Assembly: GCF_016586165.1 (NCBI RefSeq)
Contig: NZ_BCPR01000015.1
Span: forward strand, 1 to 64,000
Direction of reading: 5' to 3'
DNA from: Dyella sp. EPa41
Lineage (GTDB): Bacteria > Pseudomonadota > Gammaproteobacteria > Xanthomonadales > Rhodanobacteraceae
Length of the DNA: 64,000 nt
The position numbers and the translations under genes are program-made. Shown one piece after another: positions 62,391 through 64,000 of this stretch. The stretch's first letter is position 1. Every line of letters starts with the position of its first letter. The notes under the pieces are model-generated. The model was not told the origin of the DNA, did not search any database, and saw nothing but the letters and a program-made list of their open reading frames with translations.

Positions 62391-64000
62391 TCAGCTGACG
62401 CGTGCGAACAGCGCGCCATGGCCAGGCAGGGACAGCTGGCCCGCAGCCAGCGTGCCCTGGGCCAGCCCGTGGCCTTCGACCGGCGTGGCCGCGTCCATGC
62501 CCGGCAGCGCCAGGCTGACCGCCTGCTTGGACAGGTTGAACGCCACCAGCACCGTTTCGTTGCCGTGTTGGCGCGTGAAGGCCAGCACCGGCTCGGGCGT
62601 GTCGATGAAGCGGATGTTGCCCCAGCGCAACGCGGGCTGCGTCTTGCGCCAGGCCATGAAGGTGCGGAAACCGTTGAGCGCGGAATCCCCGGTGGCATCC
62701 TGCAGGCTCACGGCCAGCGCGCGATGTTCCGCCGGCACCGGCAGCCAGGGTTCGCCCACGCTGAAGCCCGCGTTCACCCCACCGTTCCATGGCATCGGCG
62801 TGCGGCAACCGTCGCGACCCTTGAAGGTCGGCCAGAAGGTGATGCCGTAGGGATCCTGCAACGACTCGAACGGCACGTCCGCCTCGGTGAGGCCGAGTTC
62901 CTCGCCCTGGTACACGCACACCGAGCCGCGCAGCGAGCACACCATGGCGCTCAGCAGGTTGGCCAGGCGCGGCGAGGCATCGCCATTGCCCCACCGGGTG
63001 AGCACGCGCGAGACGTCGTGGTTGGAAATGGCCCAGCACGGCCAGCCTTCGAGCATCTGCGCCTCGAGGTTCTGCACCGTGCCGCGGATGTACGCCGCGC
63101 TGAAATCGTCGGTGAGCAGCTCGAAGCTGTAGCCCATGTGCAGGCGGCGGCCGCTGGTGTATTCGGCGGTGGTGGCGAGCGAATCCTCCGAGGAGATCTC
63201 GCCGATCGCCGCCACGTCGCGGTACTGGTCCATCAACGCGCGCAGGTCTTCCAGGAACGCCAGGTTCTCGGGGCGCGTGTTGTTGTAGTAGTGGTACTGG
63301 AACGCGTACGGGTTGTCCGGGCTGAAGCCGCGGCCCACGCGCTTGTCCTCGGGCTTGGGCGGGTTGTCGCGCAGCGCGAGGTCGTGGAAGCAGAAGTTGA
63401 TCGCGTCCAGGCGCAGGCCGTCCACGCCCTTGTCCAGCCAGAACTTCACCGCGTCGAGCACCGCGCGGCGCACGTCCGGGTTGTGGAAGTTGAGGTCCGG
63501 CTGCGAGGTCAGGAAGTTGTGCAGGTAGTACTGCCCGCGGCGCGGCTCCCACTGCCATGCGCAGCCGCCGAACAGCGACAGCCAGTTGTTGGGCGGCGTG
63601 CCGTCTTCGCGCGCATCCGCCCACACGTACCAGTCGGCCTTGGGATTGACGCGGCTCTCGCGGCTTTCCTTGAACCATGCATGCTCGGCCGACGTATGGC
63701 TGAGCACCTGGTCGATCATCACCTTGATGCCGAGCGAGTGCGCCTTGGCGAGCAGGCGATCGAAATCCTCGTTGCTGCCGAACAGCGGATCGACTTCGCG
63801 GTAGTCCGCGATGTCATAGCCGAAATCGGCCATCGGCGAGCGGAAGAACGGGGCGATCCAGATCGCGTCCACGCCCAGGCTCGCGATGTAGTCGAGCTTG
63901 GCGATGATGCCCGGCAGGTCGCCGACGCCATCGCCATTGGTGTCCATGAAGCTGCGTGGATAGATCTGGTAGGTGACGGCTCCGCGCCACCACGGTGCTT
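62391..64000 (-). CDS. GH13 alpha-glucosidase / oligo-1,6-glucosidase (partial)
   Basis: The gene enters from the right edge, so its N-terminus is missing; at least 536 residues are visible. The first read is APWWRGAVTYQIYPRSF, then DTNGDGVGDLPGI. GH13 catalytic residues lie in GLRLDAINF (nucleophile Asp), AAIGEISSED (acid/base Glu) and ISNHDVSR (third Asp). QPDLNFHNPDVR is the subfamily mark of alpha-glucosidase/oligo-1,6-glucosidase enzymes. No signal peptide can be judged. It ends in a small C-terminal beta domain and is followed by an intrinsic terminator. Confidence 0.9.
   Translation of the reverse strand, partial: APWWRGAVTYQIYPRSFMDTNGDGVGDLPGIIAKLDYIASLGVDAIWIAPFFRSPMADFGYDIADYREVDPLFGSNEDFDRLLAKAHSLGIKVMIDQVLSHTSAEHAWFKESRESRVNPKADWYVWADAREDGTPPNNWLSLFGGCAWQWEPRRGQYYLHNFLTSQPDLNFHNPDVRRAVLDAVKFWLDKGVDGLRLDAINFCFHDLALRDNPPKPEDKRVGRGFSPDNPYAFQYHYYNNTRPENLAFLEDLRALMDQYRDVAAIGEISSEDSLATTAEYTSGRRLHMGYSFELLTDDFSAAYIRGTVQNLEAQMLEGWPCWAISNHDVSRVLTRWGNGDASPRLANLLSAMVCSLRGSVCVYQGEELGLTEADVPFESLQDPYGITFWPTFKGRDGCRTPMPWNGGVNAGFSVGEPWLPVPAEHRALAVSLQDATGDSALNGFRTFMAWRKTQPALRWGNIRFIDTPEPVLAFTRQHGNETVLVAFNLSKQAVSLALPGMDAATPVEGHGLAQGTLAAGQLSLPGHGALFARVS

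Overview
The window looks like chromosomal DNA from a high-GC gammaproteobacterium of the order Xanthomonadales, most likely Rhodanobacteraceae (Dyella, Luteibacter or Rhodanobacter type). The basis is the GC-rich codon use, the gene content (folE next to an SMC-type operon, hemD-hemX-hemY, a large TonB-dependent receptor), and many intergenic REP-like inverted repeats with the core GGAGCGCACC...GTGCGCGAC. The genus is an inference. No rRNA, tRNA, CRISPR array, prophage or insertion sequence was recognised.

Layout. 1-898: non-coding, REP and tandem repeats. 899-11851: leftward genes for a HutD/Ves protein, DinG helicase, a TonB-dependent receptor, an FAD oxidoreductase, a FrnE-like DsbA protein, a DUF1993 protein, an MFS transporter with a suspicious 3' end, and an EF-hand protein. 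11848-17253: a tightly overlapping leftward operon folE - kleisin-like - MksE-like - SMC-like ATPase - EF-hand, that is, an MksBEF-type condensin. 17419-19251: two tandem rightward paralogues, secreted TonB C-terminal-domain proteins. 19259-20923: a methyltransferase and a secreted protein, leftward.

21325-42225 is the accessory centrepiece, a contact-dependent inhibition / two-partner secretion locus in E. coli-type order: cdiB (TpsB), a 3809-residue cdiA (TpsA), and an immunity gene overlapping it by 4 bp. About 7.3 kb of orphan toxin-immunity modules follows. These are a start-less TNT-type NAD glycohydrolase tip with an Imm63-like gene; a 1196-codon CdiA C-terminal region without secretion signals; three copies of one toxin tip with its immunity gene (two tips truncated, one immunity gene carrying a nonsense codon); a CdiA scrap with another immunity gene; and a terminal CdiA repeat fragment. 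The tips and immunity genes are visibly more A/T-rich than the surrounding DNA. The array looks like a reservoir from which cdiA could acquire new tips by recombination within shared sequence.

42438-64000 returns to core genes: a small lipoprotein, rmuC, a DUF2252 protein, an RlmI-like rRNA methyltransferase, two related membrane proteins, an SrkA-like kinase, a PaaI-type thioesterase, a ferredoxin-flavin reductase, a rhodanese-like membrane protein, a lipoprotein, a YiiD-type thioesterase, hemD-hemX-hemY, a membrane protein, uvrD, a serine-hydrolase-like protein with altered catalytic motifs, a DAO-type oxidase, a small membrane protein, and a GH13 alpha-glucosidase that runs off the right edge.
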